Source: Acanthosepion pharaonis
Taxonomy: Eukaryota; Mollusca; Cephalopoda; Sepiida; Sepiidae
DNA: 64,000 nucleotides
Direction: 5' to 3'
Assembly (NCBI GenBank): GCA_903632075.3
Contig: CAHIKZ030005440.1
Coordinates: 856,501-920,500 of the forward strand
Shown here: piece by piece, positions 9,450-20,356 of the stretch
Numbering within the stretch: the stretch's first letter is position 1
Layout of the letters: each line of letters opens with the position of its first letter
Made by a program: the position numbers and the translations under genes
The notes under the pieces: generated by a model
What the model was told of the DNA's origin: nothing
Database searches by the model: none
What the model saw: the letters and a program-made list of their open reading frames with translations, nothing else

Positions 9450-12400
9450 TCTCTTCTTAATCTGTGAGGAGATTGTCCAGCATTCACTGCCATATATAAA
9501 GACTGATATTACATAACAGTTCAGTACACTTTTCTTTGTTTCTCTTGCTTCAAGTCTCTTCTTCATCTGTGAGGAGATTGTCCAGCATTCACTGCCATAT
9601 AGGAAGAATGATATTACATGAGAGTTCAGTAATCATTTCTTTGTTTCTCTTGCTTCAATTCTCTACTTCATCTGTGAGGAGATTGTCCATCATTCACAGA
9701 CATACAGGAGAACTGATATTACATAACAGTTCAGTGCACTTTTCTTTGTTTCACTTGCTTCAAGTCTCTTCTTCATCTATGAGAACATTGTCCAGCATTC
9801 ACTGCCATATAAGAGAACTGATATTACATAACAGTTCAGTACTCTTTTCTTTGTTTCTCTTCCTTCAAGTCTCTTCTTCATCTACGAGGAGATTGTCCAG
9901 CATTCACTGCCATATAGGAGGACTGATATTGCGTAACAGTTAAGTATTCTTTTCTTTGTTTCTCTTGCTTCAATTGTCTTCTTCATCTGTGAGCAGATTG
10001 TCCAGCATCCACTGCCATAGAGGAGGACTGATATTTCATAACAGTTCAGTACACTTTTCTTTGTTTCTCTTGCTTCAAGACACTTCTTCATCTGTGAGCA
10101 GATGGTCCAGCATTCACTGCCATACAGGAAGACTGATATTATATAACAGTTCAGTACTCTTTTCTTTGTTTCTATTGCCTAAGTATCTTCTTCATCTGTG
10201 ATGAGATTTTCCAGCATTCACTGCCATATAGGAGAACTGATATTACATAACAGTTCAGTACACTTTTCTTTGTTTCTTTTACTTCAAGTCTCTTCCTCAT
10301 TTATGAGGAGATTGTCCAGAATCCACTGCCATATAGCAGGACTGATATTACATAACAGTTCAGTACACTTTTCTTTGTTTCTATTGCGTCAAGTCTCTTC
10401 TTCATCTGTGAGGATATTGTCCAGCATTCACTAACATATAGGAGGACTGATATTACATAAAAGTTCAGTACACTTTTCTTTGTTTCTATTGCGTCAAGTC
10501 TCTTCTTCATCTATGAGGAGATTGTCCAGAATCCACTGCCATATAGGAGGACTGATATTACATAACAGTTCAGTACACTTTTCTTTGTTTCTCTTGCTTC
10601 AAGTCTCTTCTTCATCTGTGAGGAGTTTGTCCAGCATTCACTGCCATATAGGAGGACTGATATTACATAACAGTTCAGTACACTTTTCTGTGTTTCTCTT
10701 GCTTCAAGTCTCTTCTTCCTCCTTGAGGATATTGTCCAGCATTCACTGCCATATAGGAGGACTGATATTACATAAGAGTTCAGTACACTTTTCTTTGTTT
10801 CTCTTGCTTCAAGTCTCTTCTTCATCTGTGAGGATATTGTCCAGCATTCACTGCCATATAGGAGGACTGATATTACATAACAGTTCAGTACACTTTTCTT
10901 TGTTTCTCTTACTTCAAGTCTCTTCTTCATCTGTGAGGATATTGTCCAGCATTCACTGCCATATAGGAGGACTGATATTACATAACAGTTCAGTACACTT
11001 TTCTTTGTTTCTCTTGCTTCAAGTCTCTTCTTCATCTGTGAGAAGATTGTCCAGCATTCACTGCCATATAGGAGGACTGATATTACATAACAGTTCAGTA
11101 CACATTTCTTTGTTTCTATTGCGTCAAGTCTCTTCTTCATCTATGAGGAGATTGTCCAGAATCCACTGCCATATAGGAGGACTGATATTGCGTAACAGTT
11201 CAGTACTCTTTTCTTTGTTTCTCTTGCTTCAATTCTATTCTTCATCTATGAGGAGATTGCCCAATATCCACTGCCATATAGGAGGATTGATATTACATAA
11301 CAGTTCAGTACTCTTTTCTTTGTTTGTAATGCTTCAAGTCTTTTCTTCATCTGTGAGGAAATTGTCCAGAATTCTCCGCCATATAGGAGGACTGATATTA
11401 CATAACAGTTTAGTACACTTTTCTTTGTTTCTCTTGCTTCAAGTCTCTTCTTCATCTATGAGGAGATTGTCCAGCATTCAGTGCCATATAGGAGGACTGA
11501 TATTACATAACAGTTCAGTACTCTTTTCTTTGTTTCTCTTGCTTCAAGTCTCTTCTTCATCTGTGAGGAGATTGTCCATCATTCACTGCCATATAGGAGG
11601 ACTGATATTACATAACAGTTCAGTACTCTTTTCTTTGTTTCTCTTGCTTCAAGTCTCTTCTTCATCTGTGAGGAGATTGTCCATCATTCACTGCCATATA
11701 GGAGGACTGATATTACATAACAGTTCAGTACTCTTTTCTTTGTTTCTCTTGCTTCAAGTCTCTTCTTCATCTGTGAGGAGATTGTCCATCATTCACTGCC
11801 ATATAGGAGGACTGATATTACATAACAGTTCAGTACACTTTTCTTTGTTTCTTTTACTTCAAGTCTCTTCTTCATCTGTGATGAGATTGTCCAGCATTCA
11901 CTGCCATATAGGGGAACTGATATTACATAACAGTTCAGTGCACATTTCTTTGTTTCTCTTGCTTCAAGTCACTTCTTCATCTGTGAGGAGATTGTCTATG
12001 ATTCACAGCCATATAGGAGAACTGATATTACATGACAGTTCAGTACACTTTTCTTTGTTTCTCTTGCTTCAAGTCTCTTCTTCATCTGCGAGGAGATTGT
12101 CCAGCATTCACTGCCATATAGGAAGACTGATATTACATAACAGTTCAGTACATTTTTCTTTGTTTATCTTGCTTCAAGTCTCTTCTTCATCTGCGAGGAG
12201 ATTGTCCAGCATTCACTGCCATATAGGAAGACTGATATTACATAACAGTTCAGTACATTTTTCTTTGTTTATCTTGCTTCAAGTCTCTTCTTCGTCTGTG
12301 AGGAGATTGTCCAGCATTCACTGCCATATAGGAGAACTGATATTACATAACAGTTCAGTGCACATTTCTTTGTTTCTCTTGCTTCAAGTCACTTCTTCAT

Positions 12401-13860
12401 CTGTGAGGAGATTGTCCATGATTCACAGCCATATAGGAGAACTGATATTACATGACAGTTCAGTACACTTTTCTTTGTTTCTCTTGCTTCAAGTCTCTTC
12501 TTCATCTGTGAGGAGATTGTCCATCATTCACTGCCATATAGGAGGACTGATATTACATAACAGTTCAGTACTCTTTTCTTTGTTTCTCTTGCTTCAAGTC
12601 TCTTCTTCATCTGTGAGGAGATTGTCCAGCATTCACTGCCATATAGGAGGACTGATATTACATAACAGTTCAGTACTCTTTTCTTTGTTTCTCTTGCTTC
12701 AAGTCACTTCTTCATCTGTGAGGAGATTGTCCATCATTCACTGCCATATAGGAGGACTGATATTACATAACAGTTCAGTACTCTTTTCTTTGTTTCTCTT
12801 GCTTCAAGTCTCTTCTTCATCTGTGAGGAGATTGTCCAGCTTTCTCTGCCATATAGGAGGACTGATATTACATAACAGTTCAGTACACTTTTCTTTGTTT
12901 CTTTTACTTCAAGTCTCTTCTTCATCTGTGAGGAGATTGTCCATCATTCACTGCCATATAGAAGGACTGATATTACATAACAGTTCAGTACACTTTTCTT
13001 TGTTTATCATGCTTCAAGTCTCTTCTTCATCTGTGAGGAGATTGTCCAGCATTCACTGCCATATAGGATGACTGATATTACATAACAGTTCAGTACACTT
13101 TTCTTTGTTTCTCTTGCTTCAAGTCTCTTCTTCATCTGCGAGGAGATTGTCCAGCATTCACTGCCATATAGGAAGACTGATATTACATAACAGTTCAGTA
13201 CACTTTTCCTTGTTTATCTTGCTTCAAGTCTCTTCTTCATCTGTGAGGAGATTTTCCAGCATTCACTGCCATATAGGAGAACTGATATTACATAACAGTT
13301 CAGTGCACATTTCTTTGTTTCTCTTGCTTCAAGTCACTTCTTCATCTGTGAGGAGATTGTCCATGATTCACAGCCATATAGGAGAACTGATATTACATGA
13401 CAGTTCAGTATTCTTTTCTTTGTTTATCTTGCTTCAAGTCTCTTCTTCATCTGTGAGGAGATTTTCCAGCATTCACTGCCATATAGGTGGACTGATATTA
13501 CATAACAGTTCAGTACTCTTTTCTTTGTTTCTCTTGCTTCAAGGCTCTTCTTTATCTGTGAGGAGATTGTCCATCATTCACTGCCATATAGGAGAACTGA
13601 TATTACATAACAGTTCAGTACTCTTTTCTTTGTTTCTCTTGCTTCAAGTCTCTTCTTCATCTGTGAGGAGATTGTCCAGCATTCTCTGCCATATAGGAGG
13701 ACTGATATTACATAACAGTTCAGTACACTTTTCTTTGTTTCTTTTACTTCAAGTCTCTTCTTCATCTGTGAGGAGATTGTCCAGCATTCACTGCCATATA
13801 GGAAGACTGATATTACATAACAGTTCAGTACACTTTTCCTTTTTTTCTTTTGCTTCAAGT
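9450..13860 (-). repeat. 105-bp tandem array (about 42 copies) derived from the LINE-B reverse transcriptase ORF
   Basis: The unit is 105 bp (35 codons) and stays in register for about 4.4 kb. Read on the minus strand, each unit encodes a piece of LINE-B ORF2: ETKKSVLNCYVISVLLYGSE, then CWTISSQMKKRLEA, re-joined to the next ETKKS. That is an internal RT/thumb segment found once in a normal LINE copy. Because 105 is divisible by three, both strands stay open; the 863-codon plus-strand frame at 10480-13071 is antisense. Higher-order structure is visible: a unit with CAGTGCACATTTC, CACTTCTTC and CATGACAG starts at about 11936, 12356 and 13301, 4 and 9 units apart. At its right edge the array runs into upstream LINE-B sequence. 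Confidence 0.92.
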
Positions 13861-14060
13861 CTTTTTTTCATCTGCGTTGACATTTTCCCGAACCCACTGA
13901 ACAGATATCACGGAACCGTTCAGTTATCTTTCCATTTTTTAACAAATTTTTTTTTGTTTTTTAATACTCAACTCAGCTTTTGCAAAACATCTTTAGCTAT
14001 CCCAAGGCGAATTCAATTTTCAGGGTCACACTTGCCGTCAAAATGTTCAGATGACTTAAA
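13861..14060 (-). mobile_element. LINE-B RT fragment upstream of the array
   Basis: On the minus strand the sequence reads as a degenerate IAKDVLQKLS-type segment (plus-strand CAGCTTTTGCAAAACATC, TTTAGCTATCCC) and a CDTExR-like part, the part of LINE-B that precedes the unit amplified in the array. The array therefore sits inside a minus-strand LINE-B copy. Confidence 0.6.
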
Positions 14061-14149
14061 TATTGACTGGTAGCCATTGTATCATCATCTCATCAGAAAG
14101 TGTTAAAAACCTTCCTGAGGACGTCGCTGTTGCAAAACATAAGATTTAA

Positions 14150-14330
14150 AACAATATTATGTATAATGTGCTCGATAAGGTGCAATTACCAGCTGATCTC
14201 CAAAATGACCTACATACTGTTGTTAACTGGGGCAAGAAATGGCTGGTGAATTTTAACGCCTACAAATCGAGAACGCTCTTTTAATCGTCCCAGAGAATCA
14301 TTTTTGCTTCCCATCAGCTTGTTTAATGCA
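14150..14330 (+). mobile_element. LINE RT fragment (post-YADD segment)
   Basis: Plus-strand frame gives QLPADLQNDLHTVVNWGKKW then LVNFNAYKSRTLF, the segment after the YADD box in the LINE-A-type RT. A similar piece lies at 22640-22800 and, on the minus strand, within 46600-47200. Truncated on both sides. Confidence 0.6.
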
Positions 14331-14590
14331 TCCTTGGCTTCGGCTCTTCTGGTTTCAGTTTCACATTTTTCGCCGTCTGTTAAAATATTTCCCACGTATT
14401 TAAATATCAGTACTTGTCTGATTTCCAATTTTTATTGCATCCATTCTGTCTTATTGCAGTTGATGTTTAATCCTTTCTTCTTGCTTTCCTTCCCGACCTC
14501 TGTGGGAATTTTTGTAGATCTTCCCTGTCTGCTATAAACATTGTGTCATTTGCATATCATATGTTGTTAAGATAGTGGCCGCCAATAATG
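14285..14590 (-). mobile_element. LINE-B RT fragment
   Basis: Minus-strand frame 14428-14210 contains QVLIFKYVGNILTDGEKCET then ETRRAEAKDALNKL, equivalent to the KFKYLGS...GKCDTEIRRRI.IAKDAFKKL region downstream of the catalytic YADD. It continues upstream toward KKEGLNIN-like and ADDTMFIAD-like sequence. Confidence 0.65.
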
Positions 14591-14609
14591 AATCTTGATA
14601 GGACATTTA

Positions 14610-14675
14610 GTTCTTTCTTCCTCCTCCTCCTCCTCTTCTTCTTCTTCTTCCTTTTCCTCCTTTTTTCTTCTATTT
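14610..14675. repeat. (TTC)n / pyrimidine-rich tract
   Basis: TCC and TTC repeats, on the same strand as the (TTC)n run in the LINE-B 3'-UTR-like block at 9233. Confidence 0.8.
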
Positions 14676-14689
14676 GCTCATAATAACTG

Positions 14690-14890
14690 TTGCCTTTTTG
14701 TTAATTCTTTGATGTCACGCGAGGTTTTCCTTTGTCTGTCTTGCCTTCAATCTGTCTTGTGAATATCAGATTTTCAAAGCCACATGTCCTTCTTTTGTTC
14801 CCTAGACTATCAAACTGTCGCTACATCGCTGCACACATATTCGATCCATTGTATCCTCAGCGTCCTTTTATAGAAGCACAATTCTGTTGC
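14690..14890 (-). mobile_element. LINE-B 3'-region fragment
   Basis: Contains GTCACGCGAGGTTTTCC, CTGTCTTGTGAATATCAGATT and CCTAGACTATC, similar to 39520-39600, where it borders LINE-B coding relics. No intact frame. Confidence 0.45.
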
Positions 14891-15310
14891 TTCAACCCTC
14901 TGTGACAAGATTGTTCATATATCACGTAACAGTTTTTGATTCTAATGGAATTTTTCTGTCTCTGAATACACTGCTTAGCTTTTGGAAAGCATTTTTGGCT
15001 ATACCAACGTGACTTCGGATTTTGGAGTCAAACATTCTGTCCTCTGTTAAAACACTTACCAGATATTTAATTTGTTGTACGTGTTTGATTTTGGTATCCC
15101 CGATTTGTAATTTGCATCATGGGTTCATCCTTTTCCTAACAACCATGATTTCTGTCTTGTAGTTGATGTTTAATTCTTTCTTCTCGATTTCTTTCACTGC
15201 CTTCTGTAGGAGGATTTGTAGCTTCTTTTCCGCGTCTGCTATGAAACACTGGGTCATCTGCATATAATATGTTGAAGATTGTTCCCGCCAATAATGAATT
15301 TCTTTGATGT
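14885..15310 (-). mobile_element. LINE-B RT fragment with YADD-like box
   Basis: Minus-strand frame 15336-15136 contains LLAGTIFNILYADDPVF, i.e. the YADD catalytic box of the RT. The upstream minus-strand part also shows KTEIMVVRKR- and IGIAKNAFQKLS-like readings at 14985-15150. The order of pieces is not that of a single copy: YADD lies downstream of sequence that normally follows it. Confidence 0.7.
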
Positions 15311-15780
15311 GGATTCATTCTTTTGCTAACAACCATGATTTCTTCTTGTGGTTGATGTTTAATTCATTCTTCTCGATTTCCTTCACTATCTTCTGTAGGA
15401 GGATTTGTATTTTCCTTTCTGTGTCTGCTATGAAACACGGTGTCGTCTGCGTATCATATCTTGAAGATTGTGGACACCAGTAATGAATCTTGATTTTAAC
15501 TGTCTCAGAATCTCCTCGCTGTATGAATCGAATAATTCTGCTTATTGAATATCCTTGTCTTACACCATTTTCTATATCTGCTGAACTCATTTTCTATCCG
15601 TATGCAAGAGGTATGCTGCCAGTATATGTTGTTGATTATTTTAATATCCTTCCCAAATATGACAAGGTTGGTAAACTGTTCCAGCGTGTCTTTTTGGCGT
15701 ACTTTATCGAACGCCTTTGCATAATCTATAAAACACAAGTACACGTCCATGTGTATTTGTATTGCTCTTTTTAATATCAA
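15311..15780 (-). mobile_element. LINE-B RT fragment, second serial copy
   Basis: Minus-strand frames give LCFIDYAKAFDKVRQKDTLE (RT motif with FIDYxKAFD), then GVRQGYSIS (the GxRQGxxxS motif), then TPCFIADTERKIQILLQKI and NELNINHKKK. The YADD is mutated to a TTPCFIADT reading. It overlaps in content with the fragments on both sides, so the RT palm segment has been duplicated. Confidence 0.75.
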
Positions 15781-15860
15781 AGGGCAGTAGAAATGATGAA
15801 AAAAGAACCCTGATCCATATATTAATTGACTCTAAGAATCCTTTCTATATCTGAGATATG

Positions 15861-15945
15861 TCTTGTGACCATATCACGTTGAAATATCGGTTCCTACACG
15901 ATCACTGAAGTTATGTAATGTGGAGCCTAGTCAGTAGCTAGAACT
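15861..15945 (+). pseudogene. 5S rRNA-like fragment 1
   Basis: GACCATATCACGTTGAAATA, then CGGTTCCTACACGATCACTG, AAGTTATGTAATGTGGAGCC and TAGTCAGTAGCTAG follow the order and spacing of the first ~80 nt of metazoan 5S rRNA (GACCATACCACGTTGAA..., GATCACCGAAGTTAAGCAAC, GAGCCTGGTCAGTACTTGG). The 3' third, including the C box of the internal promoter, is missing, so it is a pseudogene or the head of a 5S-derived SINE. Confidence 0.75.
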
Positions 15946-16019
15946 GTCCCTCTTACTGTCACTCTCTACCTCGAATTGCACTTATGCCTTGTAAAGAGGG
16001 ATAGATTTTGTTTTGTTTA

Positions 16020-16330
16020 ACCCTAACCCTCGAAGCTATCTTTGGTTATCCAAATGTGCCTTTGGATTTCAATGTCGCTTTTTACGTACTCTTTTAAAAC
16101 ACTTCCCAGATATTTAAATTCTTCCACTTGTTGGAATTTGGTATCTCCGAGGTGTAAGTTGAATTTTCAGCACATTCTTTTGCTAAAAAACATGCTTTCT
16201 GTCTTCTTGGAGTTGATGTTTAATCCTGATTTCTCGTTTGCTTTCACGACCTTCTGTAGGAGTTTTTGTAGTTTTCTTTTTGTGTCTGCTATCAACATTG
16301 CATCATCTGCATATTTTAATGTCCAGATAT
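16020..16330 (-). mobile_element. LINE-B RT fragment, third serial copy
   Basis: Minus-strand frame contains TLKYADDAMLIADTKRKLQK, LLQKVVKANEKSGLNINSKK and TESMFFSKRMC, followed by a QQVEEFKYLGSVLK-like reading. The YADD box is intact here. It is fused directly downstream of another copy's KKLRKVLRDRK segment. Confidence 0.75.
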
Positions 16331-16640
16331 AGCGTAACAGTTCAGTACTTTTTTCTTTGTTTTTAATGACTTTTCTGTCTCTTAATACTTTTCTTAGCTT
16401 TTTGAAGGCATCTTTGGCTATCCCAATACACCTTCGGATTTCAGTGTCACACATTCCGTCCCCTGTTACAATACTTCCCAGATATTTAAATTTTTGTACT
16501 TGTTTAATTTTGGTATCCCCGTTTTGTAATTTGAATTTTGGACTACCCCTTTTGCTGACAACCATGCATTCTGTCTTCTTTATTCCTTTCATCGCTACGA
16601 CTAAAACACAATCTAAACGCGCTTCCTTTTCTACGCTTTG
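16331..16640 (-). mobile_element. LINE-B RT fragment, fourth serial copy
   Basis: Minus-strand frame begins KTECMVVSKRGSPKFKLQ, KQVQKFKYLGSIVTGDGMCD, TEIRRCIGIAKDAFKKLRKV, then runs without a stop into the YADD block of the next copy at 16330. The join shows a tandem duplication rather than two separate insertions. Confidence 0.75.
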
Positions 16641-16894
16641 TTCATAACAACAAGTCTAACATCACCATCACTGCTGCCACTGCCTTGTATTTAATTCAAC
16701 CACAATTTTTATTTTATTCTTAACCGTCGAATAAAAATGGGTTCCTAGTAATCAGGGTGTGGGAATTTTTTCCCAGTATTTAAGAAACGAGGAGGGGGGG
16801 ATAAAATAGTGTTGAAAAATGTCCCCTAAATTAATAAAATCGTGGGACGTGAAGGGGTAGGGGCACCTCGATTTACGGTAAGGGTTAACAAGCT

Positions 16895-17410
16895 ACTGGT
16901 TAGCAAATTACGACTGAACTGTGATTTGAAGTCCTGTGTCGCGTCTAAACAACGCTTAGAAAATCAATATATATTTTCGGTACCCTGGGGCACTTCGACG
17001 TAGTGTAATGATTAGCTAGCTTGTCTTGTTATATCATTTACGACTGAATATTGAGTTCGATCCTCACTGGGTGCTCATACTTTCGGCCTTGTGTCACATC
17101 TAAACCACGCTAAGAAAATCATTGGCAATCCGACGTAATGTAATAGCAGGTTTGTCTCACTAGCAGAATTGCAACTGAATGGTGAGTTTGATCCTCACTA
17201 GGTGCCCCATCACACCACGGCCTTGTGCCACATCTAAACCACACTTAGATAATCATCATATATTTTCGGTATCCTGGGGCACTTAGATGTTATTTAATGA
17301 TTAGCAAGATTGTTTCTTTAGATCATTTACGACTGAATATTGAGTTCGATTACTACTGAGTATCCTAAAATCCGGCCTTGGGCCACACTTAGACTACGCT
17401 TAGAAAAACA
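16895..17410 (+). repeat. Tandem tRNA-like SINE units (3-4 copies)
   Basis: Units about 120-160 bp long each contain an A-box-like GTAATGATTAGCTAGC, a B-box-like GAGTTCGATCCTCACTGG (about 17051, 17183, 17342; degenerate at 16930) and a tail CGGCCTTGTGCCACATCTAA followed by ACCACGCTTAGAAAATCA. The tRNA-like portion plus unrelated tail is the structure of a tRNA-derived SINE, here repeated head to tail. Confidence 0.65.
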
Positions 17411-17504
17411 CCATAAGAGAGGGATGGTCGAAAATATCATAAAAATAAACGTCACTCTCGATCTATAAGCCACATAAAATTATATTAATCATCTCATCGC
17501 ATTT

Positions 17505-17705
17505 GTTTCATAATAATAATAATAATAATAAAGTAATAAGCAAATAGGAGTAGATAGGTTCGTCTATCGTCCGGTTCACACTCCTCCCTGATCATTTTTA
17601 AGAAGAGCAGAGAGTTATCCTTTGTTTCCTGCTTATGATTGAGTTTCTGGTTCCTTCTAAAGTCTATTTCAAATTCATACTTCCAAAGTCTCTGCTTAAA
17701 CAACA
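17505..17705 (+). repeat. Family-C repeat
   Basis: Contains AGGTTCGTCTATCGTCCGG, TTCACACTCCTCCC, TTATCCTTTGTTTCCTG and GGTTCCTTCTAAAGTC. Same family as 27826-28175 and 40490-41380; inverted copies at 5430-6175. Preceded by an (AAT)n run. Confidence 0.65.
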
Positions 17706-17784
17706 GTTTTTACTATTTATTTATTTATTTTGCCATGAGAATCGCATATTAGATAATCCTCATTGATATCTAAACTCTTCAAGA

Positions 17785-17955
17785 TTTTGGTTTGCCTGTC
17801 CGCGATTGAACTCACAACTCTTTGGTTCAAGTCACGGATGGAATTAGAACAGTCTATCCCCGTTGACAAAATGACGCTTCAGTTCACAATTCCCACAAAT
17901 ATCAGCTGAAGAAGACTGGAGCGGAAAATGGCCGAAACGTCGTGAATTCATTATG
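17785..17955 (+). mobile_element. tRNA-derived SINE (family T), 5'-truncated, with hammerhead-like module
   Basis: Body AGAACAGTCTATCCCCGTTG followed at 17906 by CTGAAGA, A, a degenerate hairpin, GAAACGTC (17932-17941), then GTGAATT. The GAAACGTC stretch contains palindromic ACGT, as expected for a very short helix III. Part of the same family as 3609-3957. Confidence 0.65.
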
Positions 17956-19015
17956 GTCCTTCATGACACAAACCCCAAAGACATTAGCATTAGATATCTC
18001 GAGGTACTTAGACAATGTATGGCACAAAGGTTTGCTACACACGATCTCCAGCTATGGAATCACTGGAAGTGTTTTCTCTATTATAAAATCCTTCCTAGGT
18101 CCCTGAAGGTAGTTATTAACGGCCAGACCTCCGAAGTCCTGGTGGTCAATCCAGGGGGTCACCTCTAGGACCAATTCTCTTTCTGACTTACATAAATAAT
18201 CTACTTAAGAATATACTGCGATCATTTTTAAACGTCTATGTCGATGATAAAACGATATACGGACGCATCTTTAAAACTCTTGATGATCAGAGATTGGCAG
18301 CTGATCTTTCTTCCGATCTAAGACTAACTTCCCAGTTGGGGGAAAAAAACCTGGCTGATTACATTCAATGCCTCTAAAATCAAACTGGTTACATTCCATC
18401 ACGGCCGATCAGACCCCGAACTGTCGCCACTCATAATGAACGGATGTCCACTCGAGGAATCACCGTGCCTTGAGAGGATATTTGGGCCTCAAACTCACAC
18501 CCGATCTATCCATCGCTAGAGATCAAGGTAAAATGATGGGCTGCCTGTACCGCTCCAATAAGTACCTGACTTTTCATACTATACGCTACCTTTATAAGAG
18601 CTAGATCAAGCCGAAAATGAAGTACTGTTGCCATATTTAGACGGGAGCTGCCCAGACCTCACTTTCCAGTTTGAGAGAGTTTAAAAGCCTCTCCGAATGT
18701 TTGTTGAAGAAGAATTATTTTCCACATTCCAACCTCTCTCTCTCACAGGTGGGATGTAGTGCTCTTACTGCTCTATCGCCACTACCATGGGCAGTGCTAG
18801 GACGAACTAAATTCTTTGTTTCCGCCTTGTCTAACCTTCACGACATGACACTTACATTGTAGCAAATCCCCTATATTCCCTCCGTATTCCACTCAAACAG
18901 ATTCTTCCCGTGAACCACTGCCCTGTGGAACAGACACCCAAGAGGATTTTTCCCCGATCACTACAATCATAACCTATTAAAATCTAAAGTCAAGGGAAGA
19001 GAGTGAACCTTATTT
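17956..19015 (+). mobile_element. Degenerate LINE ORF2, RT second half to C-terminus
   Basis: Reading through several stops and frameshifts gives: LKVVINGQTSEVLVVNPGGH (motif before the GxPQG turn), NVYVDDKTIYG at about 18229-18265 (YVDD in place of YADD), RLAADLSSDLRLTSQLGEK, PELSPLIMNGCPLEE-type, then YLYKSQIKPKMKYCCHI, a YRHYHGQC-type segment and a C-terminal FxSRTxxLWN-like end. This is the most complete RT stretch on the plus strand, about 1 kb, but it is inactivated by stops, a YVDD change and loss of the N-terminal half. It is related to but distinct from LINE-A. Confidence 0.75.
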
Positions 19016-19204
19016 ATTTTCTGTCTGAGCAATTCAACACTGAAGATGATCTTGGATGAGACTGAAAGGATTTGTGGAAAAAAAACCCCAAAGAAATGAC
19101 CAAAACTACGGCGTCATTCTTAATCAGTTTAATAACAACACTAAGAAATTGATGCGTGAATTTGAGGGGATTAAAATAAAAATGGTCATAATATGTCTAG
19201 ATTA

Positions 19205-19272
19205 TTCAAGCAAAGAAACACAGACACGCGCGCACACGTGCACACACACACACACACATATACATATATTGC
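19205..19272. repeat. (CA)n then TA-rich microsatellite
   Basis: CA dinucleotide run with CG interruptions followed by TATACATATA; typical left border of the repeat that follows. Confidence 0.85.
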
Positions 19273-19560
19273 GTATATTTTACTAGCATGTTTTCATTAA
19301 GACATCTCTCATTAAATATTTTAGACAAGTTTCGTCTACTTTTTTTTAAGAGGATCCTCTCTTAAGTTTCATAATATCCTTATTAAGGGAAGAAAGAAAA
19401 TTTACCCTGTTGATGGATATTCATTTTATTTCGAGTATTTTCGACATTAGCACAATGTCGTTATCAGAGTCTCTTTCTTTCTAAGACAAAATTGTTGTAT
19501 TCATCTGAAAATTAAATTTTTCCGTGTGAAGTGAAAAGCGCTAAGGTTATGTACTGTAAA
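19273..19560 (-). repeat. Family-G dispersed repeat with hammerhead-like module
   Basis: Shares CATTAAATATTTTAGACAAG with 26690-26880 and 48583-48630. On the minus strand at 19436-19467: CTGATAA, C, a perfect 6-bp hairpin GACATT GTGCT AATGTC, then GAAA. G8 of the hammerhead core is A here, so this copy should be inactive. Confidence 0.55.
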
Positions 19561-19996
19561 ATTTTAAACTTTTATCATGTAGACACACGTACAAACTTCA
19601 AGGGAGGTAACTAAGTTATTGAAATGTTTAAACAATTTTTTTGTCTTTGGGTGAATTGCTAAGACAGAAATGAATAAAGTGTACTCTTATTCTTTCGCTT
19701 AAGGGGTATAGTATTTTCGCCACAAGTCCAAGAACAATTTGGATTACTTCTACGCACAAAGGACAATAGTTAAGCATTAGAAAACATAAGGAAAATTAAT
19801 TCTTTTTAATAATATGTGGAAACAAACACTCTTCGCCTGATGAAGGTAGCGAGAACGGAAACGCGTGTAGTAAAAATATGGAAAATAAAGTATAATATAT
19901 ATTTAAAAATCCACATTATTCCCAAAAACGTTTGCGGCTTCTCTTTTCTCTTTAAAATATACGCTTTACTCTCGTTAGAACAACTATAAACCCTCA

Positions 19997-19999
<3 letters not shown>
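19561..19999. other. No gene; unassigned repeat containing CTGATGA..GAAAC
   Basis: AT-rich sequence. At 19837 CTGATGAAGG is followed at 19857 by GGAAACGCGTG, another degenerate hammerhead-like spacing with a poor central hairpin. Nothing coding. Confidence 0.45.

Positions 20000-20041
<42 letters not shown>
20000..20041. repeat. (TA)n microsatellite
   Basis: Uninterrupted TA run. Confidence 0.95.
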
Positions 20042-20044
<3 letters not shown>

Positions 20045-20120
20045 CTCGGTATTTAGAGAGCAAATGTTTTTTTAAGGGAAATACCGTTAACGATACCAAA
20101 CATGAGTCGATTAATATTAT

Positions 20121-20310
20121 TGATCAGAATTACGAATGATCCTTCTCAGTTAAGGATGTGATTCCTTCAGAAATCGTGTAAAGAAAGTATAAAACTTGCA
20201 CCATATTTCTCCTGAAATGAACTTCAGACATTTTTTGATGGAATTTGCTCCTCATCTGAGAAGGATCATTCGTAATTTGGAAAAGTTGATCAGTAAAAAT
20301 TAATCAACTC
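20121..20310. repeat. Inverted repeat
   Basis: TTACGAATGATCCTTCTCAG at about 20130-20149 pairs with its reverse complement at about 20256-20275, with about 105 nt between them; flanking TGATCAGA/TTGATCAG also pair. Probably an insertion remnant or a fold-back element. Non-coding. Confidence 0.6.
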
Positions 20311-20356
20311 AAAATCTCTGTTGTTTTTAATATTTAAATTGAATATTATATGCACT

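Noticed and set aside
10480..13071. 863-codon plus-strand open reading frame
   Set aside because: It is the antisense of a LINE-B segment repeated every 105 bp. It stays open only because the period is a multiple of three, and the minus strand is open as well.
9450..13860. CRISPR-like regular spacing
   Set aside because: Units are fully repeated with no unique spacers, and the source is eukaryotic LINE sequence. The 104-bp array at 50.5 kb is rejected for the same reason.
16017..16031. AACCCTAACCCT, telomere-like word
   Set aside because: Only two copies of a hexamer; too short to be an interstitial telomere.
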